64,000 bases of DNA from Microbacterium suwonense (GCF_030296555.1 NZ_AP027728.1:62001-126000); one strand, 5' to 3'; counted from the stretch's first letter, positions 1 to 10,309 are shown. Notes: a model not told the origin generated them from the letters alone. A program made the numbers and translations.

Positions 1-1
1 C

Positions 2-679
2 GACGTGCCCGCACGCGAACGCGGCGTGATCCTGCTCGGGCAGCAGCCCCGGCTCTTCCCGCACCTGAGCGCGCGCGACAACATCGCCTTCGGCCCGCGG
101 GCGCGTCGCGTCGCGAAGGCGAAGGCGCGGGCGGATGCGGACACCTGGCTCGAGCGCATCGGCCTGGCGGGGATGGGCGACCGTCACCCGGAGAGGCTGT
201 CCGGCGGGCAGCAGCAGCGCGTCGCCCTCGCGCGGGCCCTGGCCACCTCACCCCGTGTGCTGCTGCTGGACGAGCCGCTGACCTCCCTCGACCCGGAGAC
301 CGCCGACGGCATCCGCTCCCTGCTGCGCGACGCGCTCGCCGAGACGAGGATCACCACCGTGCTCGCAACGCACGACGCGACCGACGCGATCGCCCTCGCC
401 GGGCGGCTCCTCGTGCTCGAACACGGGCGCGTCACCGACGAAGGGAGCCCCGCCGCGGTGCTCGGAGCGCCCGCGACGTCGTTCATCGCCGCCGTCGCGC
501 TGAACGCGTCCGCGAGCGGAGACCCGTGGGAGGCGAAGGTGGAGCGCGTGCAGACGGATGCCGACGGCATCCGCGTCCACGCACGCATCGCCGACGGCAC
601 TCCGATCGAACTGGGATTCCCGTCCGGGACGCCGATGGCGGCAGGCTCGACGATCAGCATCCGTCCGCCGGCATCCTGA
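2..679 (+). CDS. modC: ABC transporter ATP-binding protein, probably molybdate ModC (5' truncated by window)
   Basis: Nucleotide-binding subunit of an ABC importer acting on the cytoplasmic face of the membrane. The frame is already open at base 2, so the N-terminus with the Walker A motif lies outside the window. Visible are the Q-loop region (GQQPRLFPHLSARDNIAFG), the signature [15 protein letters not shown], Walker B with D-loop (LLLDEPLTSLD), the H-loop LATHD and a C-terminal TOBE-like domain of about 60 residues. The ATPase core alone does not fix the substrate. Molybdate is inferred from the TOBE-like tail and from fdhD, a molybdopterin oxidoreductase and moaA immediately downstream. 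A different anion importer ATPase is the alternative. Confidence 0.75.
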   Translation, partial: DVPARERGVILLGQQPRLFPHLSARDNIAFGPRARRVAKAKARADADTWLERIGLAGMGDRHPERLSGGQQQRVALARALATSPRVLLLDEPLTSLDPETADGIRSLLRDALAETRITTVLATHDATDAIALAGRLLVLEHGRVTDEGSPAAVLGAPATSFIAAVALNASASGDPWEAKVERVQTDADGIRVHARIADGTPIELGFPSGTPMAAGSTISIRPPAS

Positions 680-774
680 CTCCCTGCGTTCCGCACCGGA
701 GCGGGGGCATCACCGGGGAGTACGGTGGCAGACAGACCGTGGAAGAGGCGAAGGCGCACACCCGGGAGGATGCC

Positions 775-1686
775 ATGGGCAGGATCACCAGCCGCAAGAA
801 GGTCGTTCACATCGCGGCGGCGGGTCATGCCGGGAGCCGGGCGGTGCGCCGGCTCGACTCCCTCGCCGTCGAGGAGCCCCTGGAGATCAGGGTCGCCGGC
901 GAGCCGCTGACGGTCACCATGCGCACCCCGGGGCACGACGTCGAGCTGGCCGCCGGATTCCTGGTCTCGGAGGGCGTGATCATCCATCGTGAGCAGTTCG
1001 CCTCGGCGATCCACTGCGGCGGCCCCGGGACGGGAGGCGCCGCCGCGACCCCCGGCGCCTACGCGCTGGGCGCCTCGGCCGTCGACGGCGGCAACACCTA
1101 CAACGTGCTCGATGTCACCCTGGCTCCGGGCACGCCGTTGCCCGACCCGGCCCGGGCCCGGCACTCGTACACCACCAGTGCATGCGGCGTGTGCGGTGCC
1201 GCCTCCATCGAGCAGGTGTCCACCACCTCCGCGTTCGATGTGTCCGAAGACCCGCTCGTCGTGGATGCTGACACCCTGGTGGCCCTGCCCGAACTGCTGC
1301 GCTCGCAGCAGAACGTGTTCGACAAGACCGGCGGGCTGCACGCCGCCGGGCTCTACGACGCGGCGACCGGTGAGCTGCTGGTCGTACGCGAGGACGTCGG
1401 GCGGCACAACGCCGTCGACAAAGTCGTCGGCTGGGCCGTGCTGAACGGGCGGCTGCCGCTGACCGGCACTGTGCTGCAGGTGTCGGGCCGGGCAAGCTTC
1501 GAGCTCGTGCAGAAGGCGGTGATGGCAGGCATCCCGATGCTCTCGGCCGTGTCGGCGCCGTCGTCGCTCGCGGTGGAGATGGCGGAGTCGACCGGCCTGA
1601 CCCTGGCGGGCTTCGTGCGCGGCACCAGCATGAACGTCTACTCGCGCCCGGAGCGGGTGCGCGAGGGCGTGTTGACGCCGGCCTGA
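775..1686 (+). CDS. fdhD: Formate dehydrogenase accessory sulfurtransferase FdhD
   Basis: FdhD passes sulfur from a cysteine desulfurase to the molybdenum cofactor of formate dehydrogenase, making the catalytically required Mo=S ligand. The 303-residue protein carries the conserved TTSACGVCGAASIE segment with the Cys137-x2-Cys140 pair used for sulfur transfer, the N-terminal VEEPLEIRVAG start typical of the family, and the late REDVGRHNAVDKVVG block. The reading frame is open further upstream, but ATG 775 is chosen because conserved sequence begins shortly after it and it clears the upstream ATPase gene by 95 bp. It lies directly before the FdhF/YdeP-like oxidoreductase, its expected client. 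Confidence 0.93.
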   Translation: MGRITSRKKVVHIAAAGHAGSRAVRRLDSLAVEEPLEIRVAGEPLTVTMRTPGHDVELAAGFLVSEGVIIHREQFASAIHCGGPGTGGAAATPGAYALGASAVDGGNTYNVLDVTLAPGTPLPDPARARHSYTTSACGVCGAASIEQVSTTSAFDVSEDPLVVDADTLVALPELLRSQQNVFDKTGGLHAAGLYDAATGELLVVREDVGRHNAVDKVVGWAVLNGRLPLTGTVLQVSGRASFELVQKAVMAGIPMLSAVSAPSSLAVEMAESTGLTLAGFVRGTSMNVYSRPERVREGVLTPA

Positions 1687-1828
1687 GTGCGATTCCGGGC
1701 GCCCTGGTTCACGCCTGAGCGACGTCTGGCGTCTGCGCGGACGTCCCCGCCCTGCGCGGCGGAAAACGGCTTCCTGATCTTCTCGGCACCGGCCCGACAC
1801 CCTTGCGCGGATCGTATATGACTGGTAG

Positions 1829-1850
1829 GCCTGTGGTCAGAGACACAGGC
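1829..1850 (+). other. Small hairpin before the fdhF-like gene
   Basis: GCCTGTG and CACAGGC form a 7-bp perfect stem with an 8-nt loop, ending just before the AAGGAG ribosome-binding site (1852-1857). It could modulate translation initiation. It is too small to be a molybdenum-cofactor riboswitch. Confidence 0.4.
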
Positions 1851-1866
1851 GAAGGAGCGTGTGACG

Positions 1867-4221
1867 ATGGCTGCCAAGGCCCCGATCGAGGACATCAGCG
1901 AAGACGCGCGGGAGATGGAAGTCAGTCCGCCTCGCGAGTGGGCGGCGGGGATTCCCGGCGTGACGCATTCGATGATCCCGGCGATGAAGGACATGGGGGT
2001 CGGGCGTGCACTGACGCTGCTGACCGACATGAACCAGAAGGACGGCTTCGACTGCATGAGCTGCGCCTGGGCCGACCCGGACCACCGCAAGACCTTCGAG
2101 TTCTGCGAGAACGGCGCCAAGGCCGTCACCTGGGAGGCCACTCCGGTCACCATCCCCACCTCGTTCTGGGCGCAGAACTCCCTCAGCGCGCTGATGGACA
2201 AGTCGGAGTACTGGCTGGGCATGCAGGGCCGGCTCGTCGAACCGGTGTACAAGCCCAAGGGCAAAGACCACTACCAGCCGATCTCGTGGGACGAGGCGTT
2301 CGCGCTGATCGCCGACCGACTCAAGGCGATGGACTCGCCCGACGAGGCGACGTTCTACACCAGCGGACGCACCGCCAACGAGACCGCGTTCATCTACCAG
2401 CTGCTGGCCCGGTCGCTGGGCACCAACAACCTGCCGGACTGCTCGAACATGTGCCACGAGTCCACCGGCAAGGCGATGGGGCAGGTGATCGGCATCGGCA
2501 AGAACACCATCGCCTACAAGGACTTCGCCAAGGCCGACCTCATCATCGTTATGGGCCAGAACCCGGGCACCAACCATCCGCGCATGCTCACCGCGTTGGA
2601 AGAGGCCAAGGACAACGGGGCCGAGATCGTCGCGATCAACACGCTGCACGAAGCAGGCCTGTCGCGGTACAAGAATCCGCAGCGGGTGCGCGGCATCCTC
2701 GGCCGCGGCACCGGCATCGCCGACCAGTACATGCTGATCCGCGCCGGCGGCGACGGCTGGCTGATGAAGGCCATCTCGCAGAAGGTGTTCCAGGCCGAGG
2801 ACGCCGCCCCCGGCACCGTGCTCGACCACGCCTTCCTCAACGAGCACTGCTCGGGCCTGGAGGAGTTCCGCGAGCACGTCAAGGACCTCGACGCCGACAT
2901 GGTGCTGCGTGCCACCGGACTCACCCAGGCCGAGATCGACGAGCTCGCCGACCGCTACCTGCGCGCGGACAAGGTCGTCATCACCTGGGCGATGGGGCTG
3001 ACGCAGCACCGCGACGCCGTCAGCATCATCAAGGAGGTCATCAACCTGCTGCTGCTGCGCGGCAACATGGGCAAGCCGGGTGCCGGCGCCTCCCCGATCC
3101 GCGGACACAGCAACGTGCAGGGCGACCGGACGATGGGAATCTGGGAGCAGATGCCCGAGAAGTTCCTCGCCGCACTCGACAAGGAGTTCGGCATCACAGC
3201 GCCGCGCGCGCACGGCTACGACGTGGTCAAGTCGGTCGAGGCGATGGTCGCGGGCAAGACCAAGGTGTGGATCGCGATGGGCGGCAACATGGTCTCGGCC
3301 GTCTCCGATACGCACGCCGCCGAAGAGGGCTTCCGCAAGGTCGGCCTGAACGTGCAGATCTCCACCAAGCTCAACCGCAACCACCTCACCGTCGGCGACG
3401 AGGCGATCATCCTCCCCGTGCTCGGACGCACCGAGATCGACCTGCAGGAATCCGGCGAGCAGAGCCTCTCGGTGGAGGACTCAGTGTGCGCCATCCACGC
3501 CACCAAGGGCAAGGTCAAGCCGATCTCGCCGCTGCTGAAGTCGGAGGTCTCGGTGGTGGTGGGCATCGCCCGAGCGCTGTGGGGCGATGACAGCCCGATC
3601 GACTGGGCGGGGTTCGAACGCGACTACGACACGATCCGCGACCACATCGAGCACGTGATCCCCGGGTTCACCGACTTCAACAAGCGTCTGCGCGAGGAGC
3701 ACGGCTTCGTGCTGCCGCACGGGCCGCGTGACTCGCGCACCTTCCCGACCGCCACGGGCAAGGCGATGATCACGGTCAACGATCTGGAGTACATCGAACG
3801 CCCCCAGGGCCGCCTGCTGCTGCAGTCGATGCGGGCGCACGACCAGTTCAACACCACGATCTACAGCCTCGACGACCGCTATCGCGGCATCCGGAAGAGC
3901 CGCCGCGTGATCTTCGTGAATCCCGACGACCTCGCCGAGCTCGGCATCGCCGACGGCGACCTGGTCGATGTGCACAGCGAGTTCGCCGACGGGATCGACC
4001 GCGTCGTGCACGCCTTCAAGGCCGTGGCGTTCCCCACCTCCCGCGGGTGCGCGGCGACGTACTTCCCCGAGGGCAACCCGCTGGTGCCGCTCGGCTTCAC
4101 CGCGCTGGGCAGCAACACGCCCGCGTCGAAGTCGGTCGTCATCCGCCTCGAGCCGGTGTCGGCGCAGGGACGCGCCGATGCGGCGGGAGCACCGGGGGCG
4201 ATGGCGACCGCCGGCCGCTGA
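1867..4221 (+). CDS. FdhF/YdeP family molybdopterin oxidoreductase (formate dehydrogenase alpha-like)
   Basis: Molybdopterin-dependent oxidoreductase of the FdhF/YdeP group, probably cytoplasmic, with no Tat signal. Formate oxidation is the most likely activity but YdeP-type members are poorly characterised. Cys63, Cys66 and Cys80 (FDCMSCAW and FCENGAKA) are near the N-terminus, where relatives hold an Fe-S cluster. NNLPDCSNMCHEST places Cys196 where FdhF carries the Mo-ligating selenocysteine, so this is a cysteine version. IIVMGQNPGTNHPRML and RGHSNVQGDR are cofactor-binding segments, and a MopB C-terminal domain ends the protein. ATG 1867 is 9 nt from AAGGAG; the in-frame GTG 1861 is only 3 nt away and less likely. 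It is flanked by fdhD and an OFA transporter. Confidence 0.88.
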   Translation: MAAKAPIEDISEDAREMEVSPPREWAAGIPGVTHSMIPAMKDMGVGRALTLLTDMNQKDGFDCMSCAWADPDHRKTFEFCENGAKAVTWEATPVTIPTSFWAQNSLSALMDKSEYWLGMQGRLVEPVYKPKGKDHYQPISWDEAFALIADRLKAMDSPDEATFYTSGRTANETAFIYQLLARSLGTNNLPDCSNMCHESTGKAMGQVIGIGKNTIAYKDFAKADLIIVMGQNPGTNHPRMLTALEEAKDNGAEIVAINTLHEAGLSRYKNPQRVRGILGRGTGIADQYMLIRAGGDGWLMKAISQKVFQAEDAAPGTVLDHAFLNEHCSGLEEFREHVKDLDADMVLRATGLTQAEIDELADRYLRADKVVITWAMGLTQHRDAVSIIKEVINLLLLRGNMGKPGAGASPIRGHSNVQGDRTMGIWEQMPEKFLAALDKEFGITAPRAHGYDVVKSVEAMVAGKTKVWIAMGGNMVSAVSDTHAAEEGFRKVGLNVQISTKLNRNHLTVGDEAIILPVLGRTEIDLQESGEQSLSVEDSVCAIHATKGKVKPISPLLKSEVSVVVGIARALWGDDSPIDWAGFERDYDTIRDHIEHVIPGFTDFNKRLREEHGFVLPHGPRDSRTFPTATGKAMITVNDLEYIERPQGRLLLQSMRAHDQFNTTIYSLDDRYRGIRKSRRVIFVNPDDLAELGIADGDLVDVHSEFADGIDRVVHAFKAVAFPTSRGCAATYFPEGNPLVPLGFTALGSNTPASKSVVIRLEPVSAQGRADAAGAPGAMATAGR

Positions 4222-4317
4222 GACCGCCGGGGCAAGGCACCGGGCGCCGATGCCCGGGACGCCCCGGGCGGGGCGTGAGCGTGTCCAGAAGTCAGTCTGT
4301 GAGAGAGGTGTACGAAG

Positions 4318-5634
4318 ATGTCATCAGTCGCAACGAGCAGGAATACCGGGAAGAGCCCCACCGCAGGCCGATGGTGGATCGTGGTGGCAGCTCTGCTGCT
4401 GCAGTTCGCGATCGGCGCCGTCTACGCCTGGAGCGTGTTCGGCAAGGCGCTCTCCAACGAGGACGCGATGAACCTGTCGACATCCGAGGCATCGCTGACG
4501 TTCACCGTGACCATCGGCATGATCTTCATCGGCAGCTACATCGGCGGGAAGGTGCAGGACCGCACCGGTCCGCGGCCCGTGGCGCTGACGGGAGGAATCG
4601 TCTACGCGCTCGGATGTATCGTCGCCTCCTTCGCCCTCTCGCATGACTCCAGCCAGCTGTGGCTGCTGGTGCTCGGCTACGGCGTGATCAGCGGCTTCGG
4701 CCTCGGCTACGCCTACATCGTGCCGATCGCCATGCTGCAGAAGTGGTTCCCCGACAAGCGCGGACTGATCACCGGGCTGGCCGTGGCGGGCTTCGGCTTC
4801 GGCGCCGTGGTGACCGCTCCGGTCGCCCAGTGGCTGATCGCGATGACGCCGACCGAGCCGAACCGCGCTTTCCTGCCGCTGGGCATCGGCTATCTCGTCC
4901 TGGCGGTCGTGGGTGCGTCGTTCTTCCGCAACCCGCCGGCCGACTACGCCGTGCCCGGCTGGAAGCCCGCATCCACCGGACGCACGCAGGACGCCTACAA
5001 GCAGTTCACCGAGAAGGAGGCGCTGCGCAGCCCGCAGTGGTATCTGCTGACGGCGATCCTCACCCTGAACGTCACCGTCGGCATCGCCCTGATCGCCCAG
5101 GCGGCGGCCAGCGCAAAGGACATCGCCGGCTACAGCGTGGCGGGCGCGGCGGCCCTGGTCGGGGTCCTTGCGCTGTTCAACGGCGGAGGCCGCATCTTCT
5201 GGGCCTGGGTGTCGGGCTTCACCGGTCGCATGTGGGCGTTCGCGCTCATGCTCGGCCTGCAGGGGATCTGCCTGCTGATCGTCCCGCATGCCAGCAACGC
5301 GGTGCTGTTCTTCATCCTCGCCGCGGTGATCTACCTCTGCTACGGCGGCGGCTTCGGCACCATGCCGGCCACGGCGGGCGACTTCTTCGGCGTCAAGCAC
5401 GCCGGCGCCATCTACGGGCTGATGATCATCGGCTGGAGCCTCGGTGGCATCATCGGACCGCCGATCATCGCCGCCCTCATCGGCGACGGCGAGGTGAAGA
5501 ACTACACGCTGGGATACACGGTGATCGGCATCATCGCCCTGGTGTCGCTGATCTTCCCGCTGATCACGAAGATGCCCAAGCCCAAGACGAGTGTGGCCGA
5601 GGCAGCGACGGTGGAGAGCGCCGCAGTGGACTGA
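4318..5634 (+). CDS. MFS transporter, OFA (oxalate/formate antiporter) family
   Basis: Inner-membrane carrier of 438 residues with about 12 hydrophobic segments. The opening [20 protein letters not shown] followed by WSVFGKAL is characteristic of the oxalate/formate antiporter family, and the loop [20 protein letters not shown] matches its cytoplasmic motif. OFA members move small carboxylates (oxalate, formate, lactate, pyruvate). Placement after the formate-dehydrogenase-like gene makes formate or a related monocarboxylate the favoured substrate, but this is contextual. GAGAGG precedes the ATG. The last residues are a short soluble tail. A G+C-rich hairpin follows at 5649-5681. Confidence 0.85.
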   Translation: MSSVATSRNTGKSPTAGRWWIVVAALLLQFAIGAVYAWSVFGKALSNEDAMNLSTSEASLTFTVTIGMIFIGSYIGGKVQDRTGPRPVALTGGIVYALGCIVASFALSHDSSQLWLLVLGYGVISGFGLGYAYIVPIAMLQKWFPDKRGLITGLAVAGFGFGAVVTAPVAQWLIAMTPTEPNRAFLPLGIGYLVLAVVGASFFRNPPADYAVPGWKPASTGRTQDAYKQFTEKEALRSPQWYLLTAILTLNVTVGIALIAQAAASAKDIAGYSVAGAAALVGVLALFNGGGRIFWAWVSGFTGRMWAFALMLGLQGICLLIVPHASNAVLFFILAAVIYLCYGGGFGTMPATAGDFFGVKHAGAIYGLMIIGWSLGGIIGPPIIAALIGDGEVKNYTLGYTVIGIIALVSLIFPLITKMPKPKTSVAEAATVESAAVD

Positions 5635-5648
5635 ACAGCAGGAGCGGT

Positions 5649-5681
5649 GCCGGCCCGGCCGTGCAGAGCGGCCGGCCCGGC
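5649..5681 (+). terminator. Hairpin after the OFA transporter
   Basis: Arms 5649-5661 and 5669-5681 pair over 13 bp with one mismatch around a 7-nt loop. There is no U-tract, as is usual for actinobacterial terminators. It separates the transporter from the moaA promoter. Confidence 0.5.
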
Positions 5682-5734
5682 GCATGCACGGCCCGGTGTG
5701 GCGTATGCACGGCCCCGGTGGGGCGTCCGACGAC

Positions 5735-5740
5735 TACGGT
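5735..5740 (+). promoter_or_regulatory. -10 hexamer TACGGT of moaA
   Basis: TACGGT lies 7 nt before ATG 5748, consistent with a leaderless transcript. Confidence 0.4.
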
Positions 5741-5747
5741 GGTGAAC

Positions 5748-6780
5748 ATGACAGTGCAGCTGGGGTCTCGGTTGCGTGACACCCGAGGGCGGATGCTGCG
5801 CGACCTGCGCATCTCGGTCACCGACCGGTGCAACTTCCGGTGCGTGTACTGCATGCCCAAGGAGATCTTCGGCCGCGACTACGACTTCATGCCGCACGCC
5901 ATGCTGCTCAGCTTCGAGGAGATCGTGCGCGTGGCACGTGCGGGGATCGCGCACGGCGTGCACAAGCTGCGCCTGACCGGTGGCGAGCCGCTGCTGCGCA
6001 GGGAGATCGAGACGCTGGTGGCCATGCTCGCCGAGCTGCGCACCCCGGAGGGGCAGCCGTTGGACATCGCGCTGACGACGAACGGCTCGGCCCTCGCGCA
6101 CAAGGCGCGGGCGCTGCGGGATGCCGGGCTGAACCGCGTCACCGTGTCGCTGGACTCCTCGACGAGGCCACCTTCCGCGCGATGAACGACATCGACTTCC
6201 CCTGCAGCGGGTGCTCGACGGCATCCGCGTCGCCCAGGACGTCGGGTTCGACGCCATCAAGATCAACACCGTCGTCAAGCGCGGAGTGAACGATGACGAC
6301 GTGCTCGCCATCGCCGAGCACTTCCGCGGCACGCCGGTGACCGTGCGCTTCATCGAGTTCATGGACGTCGGAACCACCAACGGCTGGAACCTCGACCAGG
6401 TGGTGCCCTCCGCCGAGATCATCGAGCGCATCTCGGCCGTGCATCCGCTGGAGCCGCTGCGTCCCGCGTACCGCGGTGAGACCGCGAACCGCTGGCGATA
6501 CGTTGACGGCGCGGGCGAAGTCGGTGCGATCTCCAGCGTGACCGAGCCGTTCTGCGGTTCGTGCACGCGGGCACGCATCTCGGCCGACGGCAAGCTGTTC
6601 ACCTGCCTGTTCGCCTCGCGCGGGCACGATCTGCGCGCGCTGCTGCGCGACGGATGCACGGATGCCGAGCTCGAAGCCGCCCTGGCAGGCATCTGGAACG
6701 CGCGCGACGACCGCTACTCGGAGCTGCGCACCGCCGACACGCCCACCGAGCGCATCGAGATGTCGTACATCGGCGGCTGA
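5748..6780 (+). CDS. moaA: GTP 3',8-cyclase MoaA (two apparent -1 frameshifts)
   Basis: Radical-SAM enzyme converting GTP to 3',8-cyclo-GTP, the first step of molybdopterin synthesis. The N-terminal part has the SAM cluster motif in [15 protein letters not shown] and the [12 protein letters not shown]-binding segment. The C-terminal part has the second cluster region [19 protein letters not shown] and ends in the family's Gly-Gly (SYIGG). The frame breaks near 6157 (gactcctcgac, expected TCC CTC GAC) and again near 6202 (cccctgcag, expected CCC GTG CAG). Restoring one base at each site gives a continuous 344-residue protein of normal length, so sequencing errors are more likely than a pseudogene. 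It presumably supplies cofactor to the upstream oxidoreductase. Confidence 0.88.
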
Positions 6781-6837
6781 TCGACCCGAGAGGCAATACT
6801 CCGGCCGACGGCCGCTCCGACCGGGGTTCGCCGGGGC

Positions 6838-6843
6838 TAGGCT
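6838..6843 (+). promoter_or_regulatory. -10 hexamer TAGGCT of pta
   Basis: TAGGCT, 6 nt before GTG 6850. No Shine-Dalgarno intervenes. Confidence 0.5.
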
Positions 6844-6849
6844 GACAGC

Positions 6850-8953
6850 GTGGCTCGCAGCATCTACATCACCTCGGCCGAAGGCCACAGCGGTAAGTCG
6901 ACGATCGCACTCGGCGTGCTGGACGCGCTGATGCGCGTCTCGCCGAAGGTGGGGGTGTTCCGGCCCATCGTCCGCTCCGCCCAGGAGCGCGACATCGTGC
7001 TGGATCTGCTGCTCGCGCACGACGGCGTGCCCCTGGACTACGACGCCTGCGTCGGCGTCACCTACGACGACGTGCGCGACGACCCCGACCGGGCGCTGGG
7101 CACCATCGTGTCGCGCTTCAAGGCCGTCGAGGCGCAGTGCGATGCGGTCGTCGTGGTGGGCAGCGACTACACCGATGTGGCCAGCCCCGCCGAGCTCGGC
7201 TACAACGCCCGCATCGCCGCGAACCTCGGCGTGCCCGTGCTGCTGGTGCTCTCGGGACGGGACCAGCAGAACCACGCCGAGCAGCTCGGCACCACCACCG
7301 CCCGCACCCCCGGCCAGATCGACCAGATCGCCGCGCTGGCGCTGAGCGAACTGCGCGCCGAGCGGTCGGAGCTGTTCGCGACGATCGTGAACCGCGCCGA
7401 CCCCGATGCCCTCGACGCCATCATCGACGGGCTCGACGACGGACGCACCCCGGTGTGGGCGATCCCCGAGGAGCGCTCGCTGGTCGCGCCGTCCATGCGC
7501 GGCATCCGCGCCGCCCTCGACGGGAGGCTCGTGCGCGGTGCCGAGGAGCTGCTCGAGCGCGAGGCGTACAGTGTGGTGATCGCCGGCATGTCCATGGCCA
7601 ACGTGCTTCCGCGCCTGGTCGAGGGCGCTGTCGTCGTGATCGCCGCCGACCGCACCGAGACGCTGCTGGCGACGCTTCTTGCCGCGGCATCCGGAACCTT
7701 CCCCGATATCGCCGGCATCGTGCTCAACGGCCCGTTCGAGCTGCCCGAGACCATCCTGCAGCTCATCGACGGACTCGAGCTGGCCGTGCCGATCATCGCC
7801 ACCGACCTGGGCACCTACGACACGGCCGTGCGCATCATGCACACCCGCGGGCGGGTGACCGCCGAGTCCGGTCAGCGCCACCAGACCGCGCTCGCCCTGT
7901 TCCAGACCCACGTCGACATCACCGAGCTGACGATCGAGATGGGGCTCGCGCAGTCGTCGGTGGTCACGCCGCTGATGTTCGAGTACGGCCTGATCGAACG
8001 CGCGCGCAGCCAGCGTCAGCACATCGTGCTGCCCGAGGGGAGGACGACCGCATCCTGCGCGCGGCAGCCATCCTGCTCGCCCGCGGCGTCGCCGACCTCA
8101 CCCTGCTCGGAGACGAGACCGAGGTGCGCGCCCGCGCCACGGCCCTGGGCCTGGAGATCGGTGAGGCGCAGGTGCTCAGCCCCACCGACCCGCAGCTGGT
8201 CGAACGCTTCGCCGCCGAGTACGCGCGGCTGCGCGCCCACAAGGGCATCACGCTGCAGCAGGCGGCGGATGCCGTGACCGATGTGTCGTACTTCGGCACC
8301 ATGATGGTGCATCTGGGGCTGGCCGACGGCATGGTCTCCGGTGCCACGCACACCACGGCGCACACCATCCGTCCCTCGTTCGAGATCATCAAGACCCGGC
8401 CGGGCGTGAACGTGGTCTCCAGCGTATTCCTGATGGCGCTCCGCGACCGCGTGCTCGTCTACGGCGACTGTGCGGTGATCCCCGATCCCACCAGCATCCA
8501 GCTCGCCGACATCGCCATCTCCTCGGCAGCGACGGCCCGCCAGTTCGGCATCGAGCCGCGGGTCGCGATGCTCTCCTACTCCACGGGGAGTCCGGCTCGG
8601 GCGCGGATGTCGACAAGGTGCGCGAGGCGACGGCCCTGGTGCGCGAGCGCGAGCCCGCGCTGCTGGTGGAGGGCCCCATCCAGTACGACGCGGCGGCGGA
8701 TGCCGCGGTGGCGGCGGCCAAGCTGCCCGGCTCGCAGGTCGCTGGGCGCGCCACCGTGTTCGTGTTCCCCGACCTGAACACCGGCAACAACACCTACAAG
8801 GCCGTGCAGCGCTCCGCCGGCGCCGTCGCCATCGGCCCGGTGCTGCAGGGGCTGAACAAGCCGATCAACGACCTCTCCCGCGGCGCGCTGGTCGACGACA
8901 TCGTCAACACCGTCGCGATCACCGCGATCCAGGCGCAGGGGGCGCACGAGTGA
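6850..8953 (+). CDS. pta: Phosphate acetyltransferase, long form (two apparent -1 frameshifts)
   Basis: Interconverts acetyl-CoA and acetyl phosphate in the cytoplasm, partner of AckA. It is the long form: an N-terminal P-loop/BioD-like domain ([18 protein letters not shown]), a middle DRTGG-type domain, and the C-terminal catalytic PTA domain ([35 protein letters not shown]). The frame breaks near 8039 and near 8586. Both times the sequence reads GGGAG where GGC GAG fits the conserved protein ([23 protein letters not shown]). With one base restored at each site the product is 701 residues, the usual length. The identical local context of the two breaks points to a systematic base-calling deletion. 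Confidence 0.9.
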
Positions 8954-8963
8954 CGCCTGCCAC

Positions 8964-9032
8964 GCCCGTCTGTTTGTGCGAAACGCGGGTCGAAGGGCCC
9001 TGATCGCATGCATTTGGCACAAATAGAAGGGC
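8964..9032. repeat. Intergenic imperfect palindrome, copy 1 of the TTTGTGC family
   Basis: The left arm (8964-8990) and the reverse complement of the right arm (9005-9032) agree at about four of five positions and share TTTGTGC and AAA. A homologous element lies at 21159-21227. It fills most of the pta-ackA gap. Confidence 0.75.
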
Positions 9033-9039
9033 TTTCGAG

Positions 9040-10263
9040 ATGAGCGTCGTCCTCGTCATCAACAGCGGATCGTCTTCGCTGAAGTACAGCCTGCTCGACG
9101 TGGAGCGCGAGGTGGAGCTGGGCAGCGGGCTCATCGAGCGGATCGGCCAGGACTCGGGCATCGTCGGCCACACGGTGCGCACCCTCACCAAGCCGGGAGA
9201 GCCGGCGCCGACCGTGCTGCAGCTGCAGCACTCCGACGAGCGCCCGATCGCCGACCACGACGAGGCCTTCTCGGTCATGCTGGCGCAGTTCGCCGTGTAC
9301 GGCCCGAGCCTCGAAGAGCACCCGCCGGTCGCCATCGGCCACCGCGTCGTGCACGGCGGCGCCCGGTTCTTCGCACCGACCGTGATCACCGCATCCGTCG
9401 AAGACGACATCGAAGACCTCATCGTGCTGGCGCCGCTGCACAACCCGGCCAACCTCGCCGGCATCCGCGCCGCCCGCGCGGCCTTCAGCGAGGTGCCGCA
9501 TGTCGCCGTCTTCGACACGGCGTTTCACCAGACCCTGGAGCCCGCCGCGTACAGCTATGCGATCGATGCCGAGCTGGCACGCGAGCACCGCATCCGCCGC
9601 TACGGATTCCACGGCACCAGCCACAAGTACGTCTCCGAACAGGCCGCGGCCTTCCTCGGGCGCGACCTCGGCGAGCTGCGGCAGATCGTGCTGCACCTGG
9701 GTAACGGCGCCTCGATGACGGCCGTCCGCGGCGGCAGCTCCGTGGAGACCTCGATGGGCTTCACGCCGCTGGAGGGGCTCGTGATGGGCACCCGCTCGGG
9801 CGACATCGACCCGGCGGTGCTGTTCCAGCTCGCCCGCACCGCCGACCTCAGCACCGAGCAGCTCGACACGCTGCTCAACAAGCGCAGCGGACTGCTCGGG
9901 ATGGCCGGGCGCAGCGACATGCGCGACATCCTCGCCGGACGGGCCGCGGGGGAGGATGCCGCGACACTGGCCTACGACGTCTACATCCACCGGCTGCGCG
10001 CCTACCTCGGCGCGTACATCGCGCAGCTGGGCGGGGTGGACGTGATCTCGTTCACCGCCGGCGTCGGCGAGAACGCCGCCGAAGTGCGCGCCGACTCCCT
10101 GGCCACGCTCGGGTTCATGGGGGTGCGGGTGGATGCCGAGCGCAACGCCGCGCGCGGCCACGGCATCCGTCGCATCTCCGCCGACGGTGCGGCCGTGGAG
10201 GTGCTCGTGGTCCCGACCGATGAAGAGCTGGAGATCGCGCGTCAGACGCTCGGCGCGATCTGA
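9040..10263 (+). CDS. ackA: Acetate kinase
   Basis: Converts acetyl phosphate and ADP to acetate and ATP (reversible), completing the Pta-AckA pathway. The 407-residue protein shows the acetokinase signatures: INSGSSSLKYSLLD at the N-terminus, GHRVVHGG, the FHGTSHKYVSEQAA block with the catalytic His, HLGNGASMTAV, and the C-terminal FTAGVGENAAEVR. It starts 86 bp after pta; the gap contains a palindromic repeat ending next to the weak AGAAGG site before ATG 9040. The frame is intact, unlike that of pta. Confidence 0.96.
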   Translation: MSVVLVINSGSSSLKYSLLDVEREVELGSGLIERIGQDSGIVGHTVRTLTKPGEPAPTVLQLQHSDERPIADHDEAFSVMLAQFAVYGPSLEEHPPVAIGHRVVHGGARFFAPTVITASVEDDIEDLIVLAPLHNPANLAGIRAARAAFSEVPHVAVFDTAFHQTLEPAAYSYAIDAELAREHRIRRYGFHGTSHKYVSEQAAAFLGRDLGELRQIVLHLGNGASMTAVRGGSSVETSMGFTPLEGLVMGTRSGDIDPAVLFQLARTADLSTEQLDTLLNKRSGLLGMAGRSDMRDILAGRAAGEDAATLAYDVYIHRLRAYLGAYIAQLGGVDVISFTAGVGENAAEVRADSLATLGFMGVRVDAERNAARGHGIRRISADGAAVEVLVVPTDEELEIARQTLGAI

Positions 10264-10309
10264 TCGGCGGATGCCGTCGATTCCCCTCGGAACGACCGCT
10301 CATCTTCAT

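Noticed and set aside
1687..1866. Molybdenum-cofactor riboswitch upstream of the fdhF-like gene
   Set aside because: Only a 7-bp hairpin is evident; the multi-helix architecture is missing.
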